From Terribacillus saccharophilus (GTDB taxonomy: Bacteria; Bacillota; Bacilli; Bacillales; Amphibacillaceae): a stretch of 64,000 nucleotides of DNA. The translations under genes and the position numbers were made by a program. The DNA lies in the NCBI GenBank assembly GCA_900110015.1, contig FOCD01000001.1, positions 744,001 through 808,000 on the forward strand, in the 5' to 3' direction. Shown here one piece after another: positions 27,129-36,696 of the stretch; position 1 is the first letter of the stretch; each line of letters starts with the position of its first letter. A model generated the notes under the pieces. That model did no database searches, had not been told where the DNA came from, and worked only from the letters and a program-made list of their open reading frames with translations.

Positions 27129-28376
27129 TCATGATTTTAGATAATGAAACAGCATATCGAAGCCTTTTTTCACCGCTTGCGCCCGTACACCTTGACGCGA
27201 GCTTCGAATGGACAGCTCGGTAGTACGTGTCTGTTTGCCTTTTTCATGAAGGCTGATAAAGACAGTTCCAGGCTCTTTGCCTTCAGAACTATCCGGGCCG
27301 GCAACTCCGGTGAAACTGATCCCGATATCGGCACCAGATACGCGTACCGCATTCTCGGCCATCTCAATGGCACATTGCTCACTTACCGTGCCGTAGGTCT
27401 TGATCGTTTCTTCCTTCACACCAAGCACGTGCTGTTTCATACTAGGAGCATACGTGACGAAACTGCCAAGAAAGACCTCGGAAGCGCCGTTCAAAGAAAC
27501 GAGAGCATCAGCGAACAGTCCGCCTGTCAGGCTTTCTGCACTGGCCAAAGTAAACTGTCGTTGCTTCAGCAGTTCAAACACTTGCTGCTGAACAGATGTT
27601 TCATCATAGCCATAAAAGTATTGACCGACGCGTTCCATCACTTCTTTTTCAACAACATCAATCAAACGATCTGCTTCTTCTTTCGTTTCTGCACGAGCAG
27701 TAAGCCTTACAGCAACTTCCCCTTCAGAAGCATATGTTGCGATTGTAGGATTTTCCTGTACCTGAATCAAATCAAGCAAGTCCGTTTCCAGCTGTGATTC
27801 CCCAATTCCAATGAAATGAAGCAGGCGGGACTGCAAAACAGATTGAAGCTGATATTTCTCCCGTACATGAGGCAGAACATGATCTGACATAATCTGCTTC
27901 ATTTCACGAGGGACACCCGGCATAAACGCCCACACCACACCATCATGTTCTACAAGCATACCTGGTGCCATACCTACTGTATTTTCCAGCACTTTTGCGC
28001 CGTCAAACACACGCGCTTGCTTATGGTTATTCGGCGACATCGTGCGACCTCGTTTTACGAAGAACTCTTTGATCCGGTCCATGGAAACCTTGTCTTCATG
28101 CATTTCAAGGCCGGAAATGAGCTGAAAGGCTTCTCTTGTAAGGTCATCCTCAGTCGGGCCGAGGCCCCCGGTTACAAGTACAAGATCTGCATCGCGCTGC
28201 GCTTTCGCGAAGGATGATTGCACACGAGCAAGATTATCGCCTACTACATGATGATAGAATACGTTGATTCCGTGATCAGCAAGCTGCTTGGAGATATATT
28301 GTGCGTTCGTATTGTTAATTTGACCGATTAGAATTTCCGTTCCTACAGCTATCACTTCTGCATTGATTTGCTTCAT
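27129..28376 (-). CDS. cinA: CinA-like competence/damage-inducible protein
   Basis: A 415-residue protein with an N-terminal MoCF-like domain (GTEILIGQINNTNAQYIS, TGGLGPTEDD). The C-terminal CinA/PncC-type domain has SAESLTGGLFADALV and GVAGPDSSEGKEPGTVF. Family members hydrolyse ADP-ribose and/or deamidate nicotinamide mononucleotide; in competent bacteria the gene is often cotranscribed with recA. It starts one base after the pgsA stop. recA follows, but with its own promoter. Confidence 0.95.
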   Translation of the reverse strand: MKQINAEVIAVGTEILIGQINNTNAQYISKQLADHGINVFYHHVVGDNLARVQSSFAKAQRDADLVLVTGGLGPTEDDLTREAFQLISGLEMHEDKVSMDRIKEFFVKRGRTMSPNNHKQARVFDGAKVLENTVGMAPGMLVEHDGVVWAFMPGVPREMKQIMSDHVLPHVREKYQLQSVLQSRLLHFIGIGESQLETDLLDLIQVQENPTIATYASEGEVAVRLTARAETKEEADRLIDVVEKEVMERVGQYFYGYDETSVQQQVFELLKQRQFTLASAESLTGGLFADALVSLNGASEVFLGSFVTYAPSMKQHVLGVKEETIKTYGTVSEQCAIEMAENAVRVSGADIGISFTGVAGPDSSEGKEPGTVFISLHEKGKQTRTTELSIRSSRQGVRAQAVKKGFDMLFHYLKS

Positions 28377-28377
28377 T

Positions 28378-28956
28378 TTATTTCGACTCCTTCATGACAC
28401 TCCAGTTTCTTACAAAGTAGTCGACTCCGGAAACGATTGTCAGAATCAGTGCGAGATACAGGCAAATCGTTGCGAACGGGAAACCAAGATAAGAAAATGG
28501 CCAATTGTGCAATAGCAATGCGCTGATAGCGACAATCTGAACTGCCGTTTTCTGCTTACCCATTTTGCCTGCAGCCATCACCGTACCTGCACCTGCGGCA
28601 ACAAGACGCAATCCGGTAACAGCAAATTCACGGCTGATTATGATGATCGTAATCCAAGCCGGCGCTAAATCTAATTGTACCAGTAAAATAAGCGCAGCTG
28701 AAACAAGTAGCTTATCAGCCAGCGGATCAAGAAATTTACCAAGGTTCGTTACAAGATTATATTTACGGGCATAGTAACCATCCACCCAATCGGTACATGA
28801 TGCAATGATGAATAAAATCGCCCCAGCCAAATGGTTTACTGGGAGTGCAGTGTCACCGATATCGATAGTTCCCCAATCAAATGGAACTGCTAGCAAGATG
28901 ATGAAGATCGGAATCAGGAAAATTCGTGATAAAGTAATTTTATTAGGTATATTCAT
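28378..28956 (-). CDS. pgsA: CDP-diacylglycerol-glycerol-3-phosphate 3-phosphatidyltransferase
   Basis: Makes phosphatidylglycerol phosphate at the membrane, the step committing to phosphatidylglycerol and cardiolipin. The CDP-alcohol phosphotransferase motif is intact: DWVDGYYARKYNLVTNLGKFLDPLADK, with four Asp. About five membrane helices fit the 192-residue length. It is the essential gene of the ymf-pgsA-cinA series; a hairpin separates it from the rodZ-like gene upstream. Confidence 0.97.
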   Translation of the reverse strand: MNIPNKITLSRIFLIPIFIILLAVPFDWGTIDIGDTALPVNHLAGAILFIIASCTDWVDGYYARKYNLVTNLGKFLDPLADKLLVSAALILLVQLDLAPAWITIIIISREFAVTGLRLVAAGAGTVMAAGKMGKQKTAVQIVAISALLLHNWPFSYLGFPFATICLYLALILTIVSGVDYFVRNWSVMKESK

Positions 28957-28986
28957 GTCTGCCTCCTATGTATGTACAGATAAACA

Positions 28987-29027
28987 TAAGTTAAACCCTT
29001 TCCATAGACGTAAAGGGTTTAACTCAT
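28987..29027 (-). terminator. Hairpin between rodZ-like gene and pgsA
   Basis: Stem GTTAAACCCTTT/AAAGGGTTTAAC is strong but the downstream T-tract is poor, so it may be a processing or partial termination site. Confidence 0.6.
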
Positions 29028-29031
29028 ATCA

Positions 29032-29961
29032 TTATTTCTTAATATTTACCGTAATGGTCTGAACATCATTATCAATCGGGAATGCCAGTTCCTGACCATT
29101 AATCTCCAGTTTTGTTGCTCTTGCAAAGCCTGTTTTAATGGAAACTGTCTCCAAATCACTTACATCCTGTTCAACAGCTTCACTGCCGGCAGCAATTGTG
29201 CCTGTATAAACATTACCAGCATTATTACCGTCACCGACCTGGAGCCACGCATCTCCATCTTCTGCAGAAAGTTTCAATGTTACTTCATCACCGGCGTTCT
29301 CCAGCGTATATGTTGTAACCGGATTGCTGGCAGTGCCTTCTTCGTCCACAGAAAGTTTAGGTTCTGTTTGCTCCTCTTCCTGCTGTGCTTGCTCTTCTTC
29401 CTCAGCAGCGTCATTCGCTTGCTCCTCAGAATCAGCAGACTCATCAGCAGTATCAGTTCCGGATTCCTGTTCACTTTCCGGTGAGGTTACTTGATCTTCA
29501 TTTTGCTGCTGATTGGCGGAATTGTTATCATCGTTATTATTAGATCCACCTGCATAAATGAGGACAACTACAATAATGGCAGCCAATACAATCAGTCCAA
29601 TGATAATGGAAGGTAAATAAGGGATGCCTTTGCGTTCCTTGCGAGGAGGTCTGTCATTTTCCCGAACGCGACTGCGTTCCTGACGGGAAGGTGCCTCACT
29701 CTCTTCTTGAACCGGGACAGCTGCCGGTGTTTCCTGTTGCTGCTGTTCTTTCGGTTGTAGCACTTCATCTGGATTAAGTCCTACTGTCTGCGCATATTCT
29801 TTGATGAAAGCACGTGTGTAGAATTCCCCAGGCATAACGCTGTGGTTGTTCTCCTCAATTGCTTTCAAATAACGCTTCTGAATTTTGGTGCGCTGTTGTA
29901 CGTCCTCCAAAGTCATTCCTTTGGACTCTCTTGCCTCCCGGAGCTTTGCACCAATGTCCAT
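29032..29961 (-). CDS. ymfM: RodZ-like helix-turn-helix membrane protein (YmfM)
   Basis: The N-terminal HTH_25 domain (KLREARESKGMTLEDVQQRTKIQKRYLKAIEE) is cytosolic. A basic stretch (residues 95-115) is followed by one membrane helix (about 118-140). Then comes a low-complexity Q/N/E/D-rich extracellular linker of about 70 residues and a DUF4115 beta domain. RodZ proteins link MreB to the elongation machinery. The ATG at 29961 is chosen on SD spacing (GGTGG); 29973 is an alternative. Confidence 0.92.
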   Translation of the reverse strand: MDIGAKLREARESKGMTLEDVQQRTKIQKRYLKAIEENNHSVMPGEFYTRAFIKEYAQTVGLNPDEVLQPKEQQQQETPAAVPVQEESEAPSRQERSRVRENDRPPRKERKGIPYLPSIIIGLIVLAAIIVVVLIYAGGSNNNDDNNSANQQQNEDQVTSPESEQESGTDTADESADSEEQANDAAEEEEQAQQEEEQTEPKLSVDEEGTASNPVTTYTLENAGDEVTLKLSAEDGDAWLQVGDGNNAGNVYTGTIAAGSEAVEQDVSDLETVSIKTGFARATKLEINGQELAFPIDNDVQTITVNIKK

Positions 29962-29989
29962 TAATACCACCATCCATCTTTAAAATTGC

Positions 29990-30745
29990 TTAAATCTGTC
30001 TGAATTCCGGCTCATAGATGATTTTCTCATCATCATGATTCCGAAGTTCAATAATATAATCGAAATGATCCAATGTAAACTCCGTATCTCGGACAAATAT
30101 ATCTGGATGTTCGATTACCTTTGCTACAGGGAGCCGCATCACTTCGCGTACAAGCTCCCAATGACGCTCACTCGCGCGGCTGGTCGAAACAATACCGTCG
30201 ATGATAAAGAGGTTGTCCTCATTGTATTCATCCTGCAGCAGCTGATTCCTTGCAGTTTGCTTCAGAAGGGTGCTGGAGACGAATAGCCAGCGTTTATTAG
30301 CGCTGACACTGGCAGCGACGATCGATTCTGTTTTTCCGACACGAGGCATCCCACGTATTCCTATTACCTTAGAGCCTTCCTGTTTAAACAATTCTGCCAT
30401 GAAATCGACCAGAAGTCCGATTTCACTCCGGACGAAACGGAATGTCTTCTTATCATCCACATCCCTATGTATATACCTTCCATGCCTAACAGCAAGCCGA
30501 TCTCGAAGCTTCGGCTCCCTGGACTTTGTGATATGCACATGTTCCATCGTCCGCAGAATGGAATGGAGACGAATGATCTGCAATTCCTTTTCTGCTGAAA
30601 GCAGCATGCCGCGCCGTTGGTTTTCCACTCCATTGATCGTCTTGATGTTGATGGACAACATACCGAGCAAAGAAGAAATGTCCCCTAACAATCCAGGCCG
30701 GTTGTGCTGAATTTCATATTCTAAGTACCATTCTAATGTTTCCAT
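29990..30745 (-). CDS. ymfK: YmfK, DUF3388 protein with P-loop
   Basis: A 251-residue protein whose first 70 residues look ACT-like (LEYEIQHNRPGLLGDISSLLGML). The second half has a Walker-A-like RGMPRVGKTES and a possible Walker B NLFIIDGIVS. This is the conserved ymfK position between ymfJ and the rodZ-like gene. No biochemical role is established for the family; a nucleotide-dependent, ligand-sensing function is an inference from the two domains. Confidence 0.88.
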   Translation of the reverse strand: METLEWYLEYEIQHNRPGLLGDISSLLGMLSINIKTINGVENQRRGMLLSAEKELQIIRLHSILRTMEHVHITKSREPKLRDRLAVRHGRYIHRDVDDKKTFRFVRSEIGLLVDFMAELFKQEGSKVIGIRGMPRVGKTESIVAASVSANKRWLFVSSTLLKQTARNQLLQDEYNEDNLFIIDGIVSTSRASERHWELVREVMRLPVAKVIEHPDIFVRDTEFTLDHFDYIIELRNHDDEKIIYEPEFRQI

Positions 30746-30854
30746 AGAAAAGCTCCTTTACAGGAAAATAGCGTCTTATATAACTAAAACCTATCCTTAC
30801 TATAAAGGAAAACGATAGAATAGAAAAGCCATAACAAGCTTATCAGAGGCTATA

Positions 30855-30893
30855 AAGAAAACCTGCTTCTTAAAAAAGAAGCAGGCTTGAATG
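30855..30893 (-). terminator. ymfJ terminator
   Basis: Stem CCTGCTTCTT with a short T-rich loop and a TTTTCTTT tail. Confidence 0.88.
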
Positions 30894-30909
30894 AAGTTGG
30901 CCGCTTTAT

Positions 30910-31170
30910 TTAGCGTGTATGGCCATTGTCTTGGACAAGCTTTACCATAATGTTGGCAATAGCTTGTTTCTCATCCTTAGACGCAACAGTCCAAAGGTCA
31001 CGAAGAATTTTCTCTTCTGTGTTCTTTGCATCGACTTTCGTCGCAAGATAATCACCGATTTCATATGCAATGCCTGAGACAGTATCATTCTCCATCCCTT
31101 TGCCTTGCGCCTGATGCAGGCGATCACCTAGGAAGTCTTTCCAAGAATCAAAATTATCAAGAACAGACAT
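30910..31170 (-). CDS. ymfJ: YmfJ, DUF3243 protein
   Basis: An 86-residue soluble protein starting MSVLDNFDSWKDFLG, the signature of the DUF3243 family. It is conserved among Bacillaceae at this site between ymfI and ymfK. Its function is unknown. It has its own downstream terminator and a GGAGGAAT SD. Confidence 0.92.
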   Translation of the reverse strand: MSVLDNFDSWKDFLGDRLHQAQGKGMENDTVSGIAYEIGDYLATKVDAKNTEEKILRDLWTVASKDEKQAIANIMVKLVQDNGHTR

Positions 31171-31248
31171 GGTTTATTCCTCCTTCATTAGCTTGCATCT
31201 TAGCTTTTGACAGAAGGGGTTTCCTTATACAAAAAAAATGACTTAATT

Positions 31249-31962
31249 TCACCAGCCGCCATTTACTTGGAGAGCATGTCCATTCACATAAGAAGAATTA
31301 TCGTTAAGCAGATAACTGACAGCATTAGCCACTTCGCTCACTTGCCCGAACCGGTTCATCGGAATATCTTCAGTAAGCTGATTCTTTTCTTCTGAAGATA
31401 AATGGCTGTTCATTCCGGTATCGATCGCTCCTGGTGTTACAGCGTTGACTCGTACACCGCTCGTTCCGACCTCTTTAGCCAAACCTTTAATAAATCCTAT
31501 TTGCGCAGCTTTGACACTGGAATATGCAACTTCAAAGCTTGCCCCTCTTTCTCCCCAGATAGAAGAAACAATGACGATTTCTCCCTTCCTACGCGCAACC
31601 ATCGGCGGCAGAATATGCTGGCATATACGCCATGGCGCCTTCACATGGACAGCAAGAAGATCATCCATCTCCTTGTTCGTCATATCCTGGAACATGCCAT
31701 AATGGGCCATTCCGCCAGCATAAACAAATTGATCAATCGGGAAAGACAGAAAGCGGAGAAGCTCCGACAATTCCGCTTCGTTCGTCAAATCAGCTTTAAC
31801 TGTTCCAAGTACACTTTCCTCTATATCACGACACAATGCTTCCATCGCTTGTTCATTTTGATTGTAATGGAGCAGCAGCTGATGCCCTTCAGTGGCAAGC
31901 TGACGGGCGCAAGCAGAGCCTATAGCTCCGCTTGCGCCCGTAATGAAAATGATTCGGCCCAT
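31249..31962 (-). CDS. ymfI: YmfI, SDR-family oxidoreductase
   Basis: A 237-residue classical SDR with FITGASGAIGSA, the YAGGMAH variant of the NNAG motif, and the Ser-Tyr-Lys triad in IVSSIWGERGASFEVAYSSVKAA. It resembles FabG 3-oxoacyl-ACP reductases, but its substrate is unproven. The ATG at 31962 has GCAGGAGG 7 nt upstream, and overlaps nothing but the end region of ymfH (2-bp gap). Confidence 0.93.
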   Translation of the reverse strand: MGRIIFITGASGAIGSACARQLATEGHQLLLHYNQNEQAMEALCRDIEESVLGTVKADLTNEAELSELLRFLSFPIDQFVYAGGMAHYGMFQDMTNKEMDDLLAVHVKAPWRICQHILPPMVARRKGEIVIVSSIWGERGASFEVAYSSVKAAQIGFIKGLAKEVGTSGVRVNAVTPGAIDTGMNSHLSSEEKNQLTEDIPMNRFGQVSEVANAVSYLLNDNSSYVNGHALQVNGGW

Positions 31963-31964
31963 GC

Positions 31965-33254
31965 TTAGGCCTCCTGCGGCAAGATTTGGCAGACAGCCAA
32001 ACGATCTTCGTTGAACCATTCTTTTAGGAAACCATTCGCATCAGCAGCAGTCAGTTTTTCGATAGCTGGTACAATATCAAACAAATCCACTCCAGCAAGA
32101 TGGTACTGGATGAAACGATTGGAGACGAACTCCAAGCTGTTCATTGCTCTAAGCATCTGACCGATTGTTTTCTTCTTTATCCGTTCCATTTCTGCCTCGG
32201 AAACGGTATGATCTTTCATTCGCTGGAGCATCCCTTTGACTGTATCGGCAAAGCGATCTGGCTCTTTCGTATTGCCGCCGATGATTGAGAAACCGAAGTT
32301 TTTCTCCAGACTTGTTTCAAAACCGAAGCTGTCATCAATCAAATCGTTTTTATATAGTTCTTCATAGTAGACACCGCTCTTAGAGAAATAATAATCCAGC
32401 ACCATGTCTGTAAGCAGTTCTTGTTTCAAATACGCTTCTGGAGATGCATAATCTGTGTTCTCTTTAATCCCGACCATACATTTTGACACGCTGACAGGCA
32501 TTCGGACTTGTTTTTTCTTTTCAGCTACGGTTTCAGGTTCTTCAGGGAAGAAGCGCTCGATTTTAGCAGGCGGGGCGAATTTTTTGCTATCTTGATTTGC
32601 CCGAATAAGTTCAATCATTTTCTCTTCATCAATATTACCTGTTACGAATAAAGTCATGTTCGAAGGATGGTAAAACGTGTTATAGCAAGTGTACAAATCT
32701 TCCTTCGTAATTTCCTGAATGGAATCCACCGTTCCTGCAATATCAATTCTAACAGGGTGTGATTGAAATAGGCTTTGGATAGTTCCAAAGAAAGAACGCC
32801 AATCTGGCTGATCATCATACATCCGAATTTCCTGTGCGATAATGCCTTTTTCCTTTTCAACCGATTTATCAGAGAAATATGGATCCTGTACAAAATCAAG
32901 TAGTGTTGTTACATTCTCTTCAATATGAGAAGTCGCAGAAAACAGATAAGCTGTTTGTGTAAAGGAAGTAAAAGCATTCGCTGATGCACCTTGTTTGGTG
33001 AAATCTTGGAATACATCCCGATCTTCTTTTTCGAAAAGCTTATGCTCCAGAAAATGCGCAATGCCTTCTGGTACGGTGATTTTCTCTTTGCCATCAAGTG
33101 GCACGAAGGTTTGATCAACTGATCCATAATTCGTTGAAAAGATCGCATAGGTTTTTGCCATCTCCGGCTTCGGCTGCAGGAACACCTTTAGACCATTCGG
33201 CAGCGTTTCTGCGTAGACGGATTCTTGTAATTGTTCATAGTGTTTCTTATGCAT
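31965..33254 (-). CDS. ymfH: YmfH, M16 zinc peptidase with intact active site
   Basis: A 429-residue M16B (pitrilysin/mitochondrial processing peptidase-type) protein. The inverted zinc motif HFLEH is present in GIAHFLEHKLFEKED, with the distal Glu in EKGIIAQEIRM. Such peptidases form clamshell dimers; here the likely partner is YmfF, whose gene overlaps it by 8 bp. No signal peptide is visible, so it is cytosolic. Confidence 0.93.
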   Translation of the reverse strand: MHKKHYEQLQESVYAETLPNGLKVFLQPKPEMAKTYAIFSTNYGSVDQTFVPLDGKEKITVPEGIAHFLEHKLFEKEDRDVFQDFTKQGASANAFTSFTQTAYLFSATSHIEENVTTLLDFVQDPYFSDKSVEKEKGIIAQEIRMYDDQPDWRSFFGTIQSLFQSHPVRIDIAGTVDSIQEITKEDLYTCYNTFYHPSNMTLFVTGNIDEEKMIELIRANQDSKKFAPPAKIERFFPEEPETVAEKKKQVRMPVSVSKCMVGIKENTDYASPEAYLKQELLTDMVLDYYFSKSGVYYEELYKNDLIDDSFGFETSLEKNFGFSIIGGNTKEPDRFADTVKGMLQRMKDHTVSEAEMERIKKKTIGQMLRAMNSLEFVSNRFIQYHLAGVDLFDIVPAIEKLTAADANGFLKEWFNEDRLAVCQILPQEA

Positions 33255-34533
33255 TCTTCTCGGCCTCCTTATTCGTCAGCAGGTACACTGTATCCAATTG
33301 AACTTTTTTCGCCACTTGCAGTACATCTTCCGTGGTTACTTGTTGTATGGAATCAAGCATTTGCTCGATAGTTACGTTTTTATTTCCCATCACTTGCTGG
33401 TATAACGTTTCAATATGACCTGCTGGATTATCGATTGTCTCTAATATTTGACTCACAATGAGATCCTTCACTTCTTCAACTTCGGACCCTTCGAATTCTC
33501 CCGCTTGCATGGAAGCTAGCTGAGCGTCGATAATTTCTTTTGCTTTCTGATAATCTTTTGGATCGATACCAGAGAATACGAATAATAAACCTTTGTGGCT
33601 CTCAAAACGTGAAGCAGCATAATAGGCAAGGCTGTGTTTTTCTCTGACATTCCGGAAAAGCTTCGAACTCGGGAAGCCGCCGAATAAGCCATTAAACACT
33701 TGCAATGCTGCATAATCTGAATCATCGTAACGGATATTCGTCCGATAACCAAGGTGGAGCTTGGCTTGCTGTACATCTTGCGTCTCAATTACTTCCTGGA
33801 CCTCATCAGAAGCTGGATGAACAGATGCTGTACGTTCTTCAAGTGGAGCAATATCTCTTTCTAGGAATGGCTGAACCGCCTTTTCAGCTAGTTCGCTCTC
33901 TACATCTCCAAGAATGTAAATGTCCATTTTATCCTGCTTGAGCATTTTCTCATAAAAGCCATACAGTTTGCCGCCGTCCATGTCTTTCAGTTCCTCTTCA
34001 TACCCGTGCACATGAAGACTGTACGGTTCATCTTTACACATCTCATCGATAAGCCGCATATTTGCATAGCTCATCTTATCATCCTTCAACGCAACCATTT
34101 TTTGTTTTAGCGTTTGTATTTCGCGTGTAACGATTGACTCTGTAAAAGCGTTGTTTTCAGCTTTTGGCTCAAATAGGATCTCGCGCAGCAGATCAACTGC
34201 TTTTTCAAATAAAGGAGTACGGTCGCTCAAATAATTTTCATTGGCAACATCTAGACGAAGCGTGATGATATGCTTCTCCCCTTTTTTCGTACCTGAGATA
34301 GACAATATAGCACCATATAAGTCATCAAGTTTTAGACGTAAAGCACGAGCATCCGATAAATTGGCTGTACCCTGCTGCAGCACATATGGAAGCAGCGCTC
34401 TTGCTGTAATAGTCTCCCGCTCTAGCGGCGCCTGTAATTTTACGGCAATGCTGATTGTCTTATATTTTTTAGTGGGAATAAGGTGCAGCGTCGCACCTTT
34501 TCCTGTGATGATTTTTTCACCTGCGATTTTCAT
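33247..34533 (-). CDS. ymfF: YmfF, catalytically silent M16 peptidase homologue
   Basis: A 428-residue M16-fold protein without HxxEH. The C-terminal half keeps the conserved LFGGFPSSKLFRNVREKHSLAYYA, which binds substrate in M16 partner subunits. Active/inactive M16 pairs commonly act as heterodimers, so YmfF with YmfH is a plausible single protease. It is first of the ymf series and follows the nup transporter terminator. Confidence 0.92.
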   Translation of the reverse strand: MKIAGEKIITGKGATLHLIPTKKYKTISIAVKLQAPLERETITARALLPYVLQQGTANLSDARALRLKLDDLYGAILSISGTKKGEKHIITLRLDVANENYLSDRTPLFEKAVDLLREILFEPKAENNAFTESIVTREIQTLKQKMVALKDDKMSYANMRLIDEMCKDEPYSLHVHGYEEELKDMDGGKLYGFYEKMLKQDKMDIYILGDVESELAEKAVQPFLERDIAPLEERTASVHPASDEVQEVIETQDVQQAKLHLGYRTNIRYDDSDYAALQVFNGLFGGFPSSKLFRNVREKHSLAYYAASRFESHKGLLFVFSGIDPKDYQKAKEIIDAQLASMQAGEFEGSEVEEVKDLIVSQILETIDNPAGHIETLYQQVMGNKNVTIEQMLDSIQQVTTEDVLQVAKKVQLDTVYLLTNKEAEKNA

Positions 34534-34657
34534 GAGGAACCTCCCTGGCTTCTGTTATGTATAGCTTCTGTAGTTTTGCTTATATATATCCGACAATCCT
34601 CGCTATGATTACCATATTAATGAAAAAAAGCCTAGAAGTAAAACGAATCGGATTGCA

Positions 34658-34700
34658 TAAAAAGACCCGATGCATAAAAAGCATCGGGTCTTTCGTCTTA
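34658..34700 (-). terminator. nupNOPQ operon terminator
   Basis: Stem AAGACCCGATGC with an AT loop and TTTTTATG tail after the last permease gene. Confidence 0.88.
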
Positions 34701-35651
34701 GCGGCTTCCTTTTACGTATGGAACACCGCTTGCTTTTGGTGCTACCGAACGGCCGATGAATCCTGCCAAAGCAAGAATAGTCAGCACATAAGGTGCAATC
34801 AGCAAGTAAACCTGCGGAACATTTTCAAGCAATGGAATAGATGAACCGACAACGCTTAAAGACTGGGCAAAGCCGAAGAACAAAGCTGCTCCCATTGCTC
34901 CAAGCGGATTCCACTTACCGAAAATAACAGCTGCAATTGCCATGAATCCTTGACCTGCAATTGTAGATATAGAGAAGTTCTGCGATATTGTCATAGCGAA
35001 CACAGCACCACCGAGGCCGGCAAGAGCGCCTGAAATAATAACGCCTATATATCTTGTTGTATATACTTTGATACCATTCGTATCCGCAGCCATAGGGTGT
35101 TCCCCGACTGCTCGGATACGCAAACCAAATGGCGTTTTAAATAGCACGTACCACGCAACGAACGATAATGCGATCGCGATGTAAGATGTAAGATACATAT
35201 TTTTGAAAAACATTTGACCGATGACCGGTATATCAACCAAGAATGGTACATTAGTAGTATAAATCGGCTGAGAGATAAAATCGGTTTGACCTTTCCCAAA
35301 AATCTGTTTGATCATGAAGACACCGAATCCAAGCGCCAGCATATTGATTGCTACCCCCGTAACCGTTTGATCGGCACGGAAAGTGATCGTAGCGACAGCG
35401 TGAATCAGTGAGAACAGTATACCTGCTACAATTGCAACCAATAAAGAAATCCATGGTGTAGCTGTACCCAGCGCATCAGCATAAAGAATATTGAATGTCA
35501 CCGATGAAAAAGCCCCGATGACCATAAGTCCTTCCAGGCCGATATTGATGACACCTGAACGCTCACTATACACACCGCCTAATGCGGTGAAAATAAGAGG
35601 AGCGGCAAAGAACAGCGTTTGCGGAATAATGGAATAAAGGATATCCAGCAT
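34698..35651 (-). CDS. nupQ: Nucleoside ABC transporter permease NupQ (YufQ)
   Basis: A 317-residue BPD_transp_2 permease with about nine hydrophobic helices and the family signature YSERSGVINIGLEGLMVIGA. With NupP it forms the membrane channel of the importer fed by the Bmp-family lipoprotein. In B. subtilis NupNOPQ takes up guanosine and related nucleosides; the exact substrate here is inferred. It begins one base after the nupP stop. Confidence 0.92.
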   Translation of the reverse strand: MLDILYSIIPQTLFFAAPLIFTALGGVYSERSGVINIGLEGLMVIGAFSSVTFNILYADALGTATPWISLLVAIVAGILFSLIHAVATITFRADQTVTGVAINMLALGFGVFMIKQIFGKGQTDFISQPIYTTNVPFLVDIPVIGQMFFKNMYLTSYIAIALSFVAWYVLFKTPFGLRIRAVGEHPMAADTNGIKVYTTRYIGVIISGALAGLGGAVFAMTISQNFSISTIAGQGFMAIAAVIFGKWNPLGAMGAALFFGFAQSLSVVGSSIPLLENVPQVYLLIAPYVLTILALAGFIGRSVAPKASGVPYVKGSR

Positions 35652-35652
35652 T

Positions 35653-36696
35653 TTATTTTTTCTCCCCTTTTTTCAATTGCAGCAGCGCCCAGCGAATGAT
35701 AAAGCCGGAAGCAACAAAAAGAATGATCAATGCAATGACGATTTCGATAATTTCATTCGGCACACCAGCTGTGGACATGTTAAGCGAGCCCACCTTCAGG
35801 AATCCGAAAAGACTAGCTGATAATACAACGCCGAACGGGTTATTCCCGCCCAGAAGCGCTACAGCGATACCATCGAAACCAAGGTTTGAGAATGCTGTAT
35901 TGGTGAATGCATTACCGAAGCTTCCAAGACCTTGCATCGCACCCGCAAGACCTGCAAATAAACCAGAAATCAGCATTGAGATGACAATGTTTCGTTCCAC
36001 TTTCATACCTGCATAATTGGAGGCATGCTGGTTGTAACCTACAGCTTTCAATTCATACCCAAGCTTTGTGCGTTCCAGAATGACCCACATGACAAGCACC
36101 ATCAATAAAGCAACGATGAACCCAAGGTGCAAGCGGGATCCTGTTAATCCGATCAAAAAATCATTCGTCAGTGATGCAGTTTGTTTAACTGGCTCTGTCG
36201 TCTCTTGATTATCTGTCAGCACAGAACGAATCAGGTAGTTCGTAATATGAAGTGCTATATAGTTCATCATGATACTGACGATAACTTCATGGACACCGAG
36301 TTTCGCCTTCAGGATACCGGGAATGAACGCCCATAACGCTCCTGCTGCTGCTGCTGCAAGAAGTGCAAGCGGCAAATGGATGAAAGCCGGTGCATCAATA
36401 GCAGTACCTACCCATACAGCTGCAACCCAGCCTACTAACACCTGACCTTCTGCACCGATGTTGAATAATCCGGTACGGAAAGCAAACGCGATTGCCAAAC
36501 CAGTCAGTATATATGGAGTAATACGGTTAACTGTTTCTGACATGAAGAACGGACTATCAAATACGCCATTCCATAGTGCCTGATAGCCAAGAATCGGATT
36601 ATAACCGAAAATAAGCATGATAATTGCACCGGCAACCAAACCAAGGATGACCGAGATGATTGGTATGATGAAATTGAACTTTGTGCTGGAAAACAT
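35653..36696 (-). CDS. nupP: Nucleoside ABC transporter permease NupP (YufP)
   Basis: A 347-residue BPD_transp_2 permease with multiple helices and the conserved FNIGAEGQVLVGWVAAVW near residue 77. It pairs with NupQ. Its ATG shares one base with the nupO stop (TAATG), indicating translational coupling. Confidence 0.92.
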   Translation of the reverse strand: MFSSTKFNFIIPIISVILGLVAGAIIMLIFGYNPILGYQALWNGVFDSPFFMSETVNRITPYILTGLAIAFAFRTGLFNIGAEGQVLVGWVAAVWVGTAIDAPAFIHLPLALLAAAAAGALWAFIPGILKAKLGVHEVIVSIMMNYIALHITNYLIRSVLTDNQETTEPVKQTASLTNDFLIGLTGSRLHLGFIVALLMVLVMWVILERTKLGYELKAVGYNQHASNYAGMKVERNIVISMLISGLFAGLAGAMQGLGSFGNAFTNTAFSNLGFDGIAVALLGGNNPFGVVLSASLFGFLKVGSLNMSTAGVPNEIIEIVIALIILFVASGFIIRWALLQLKKGEKK

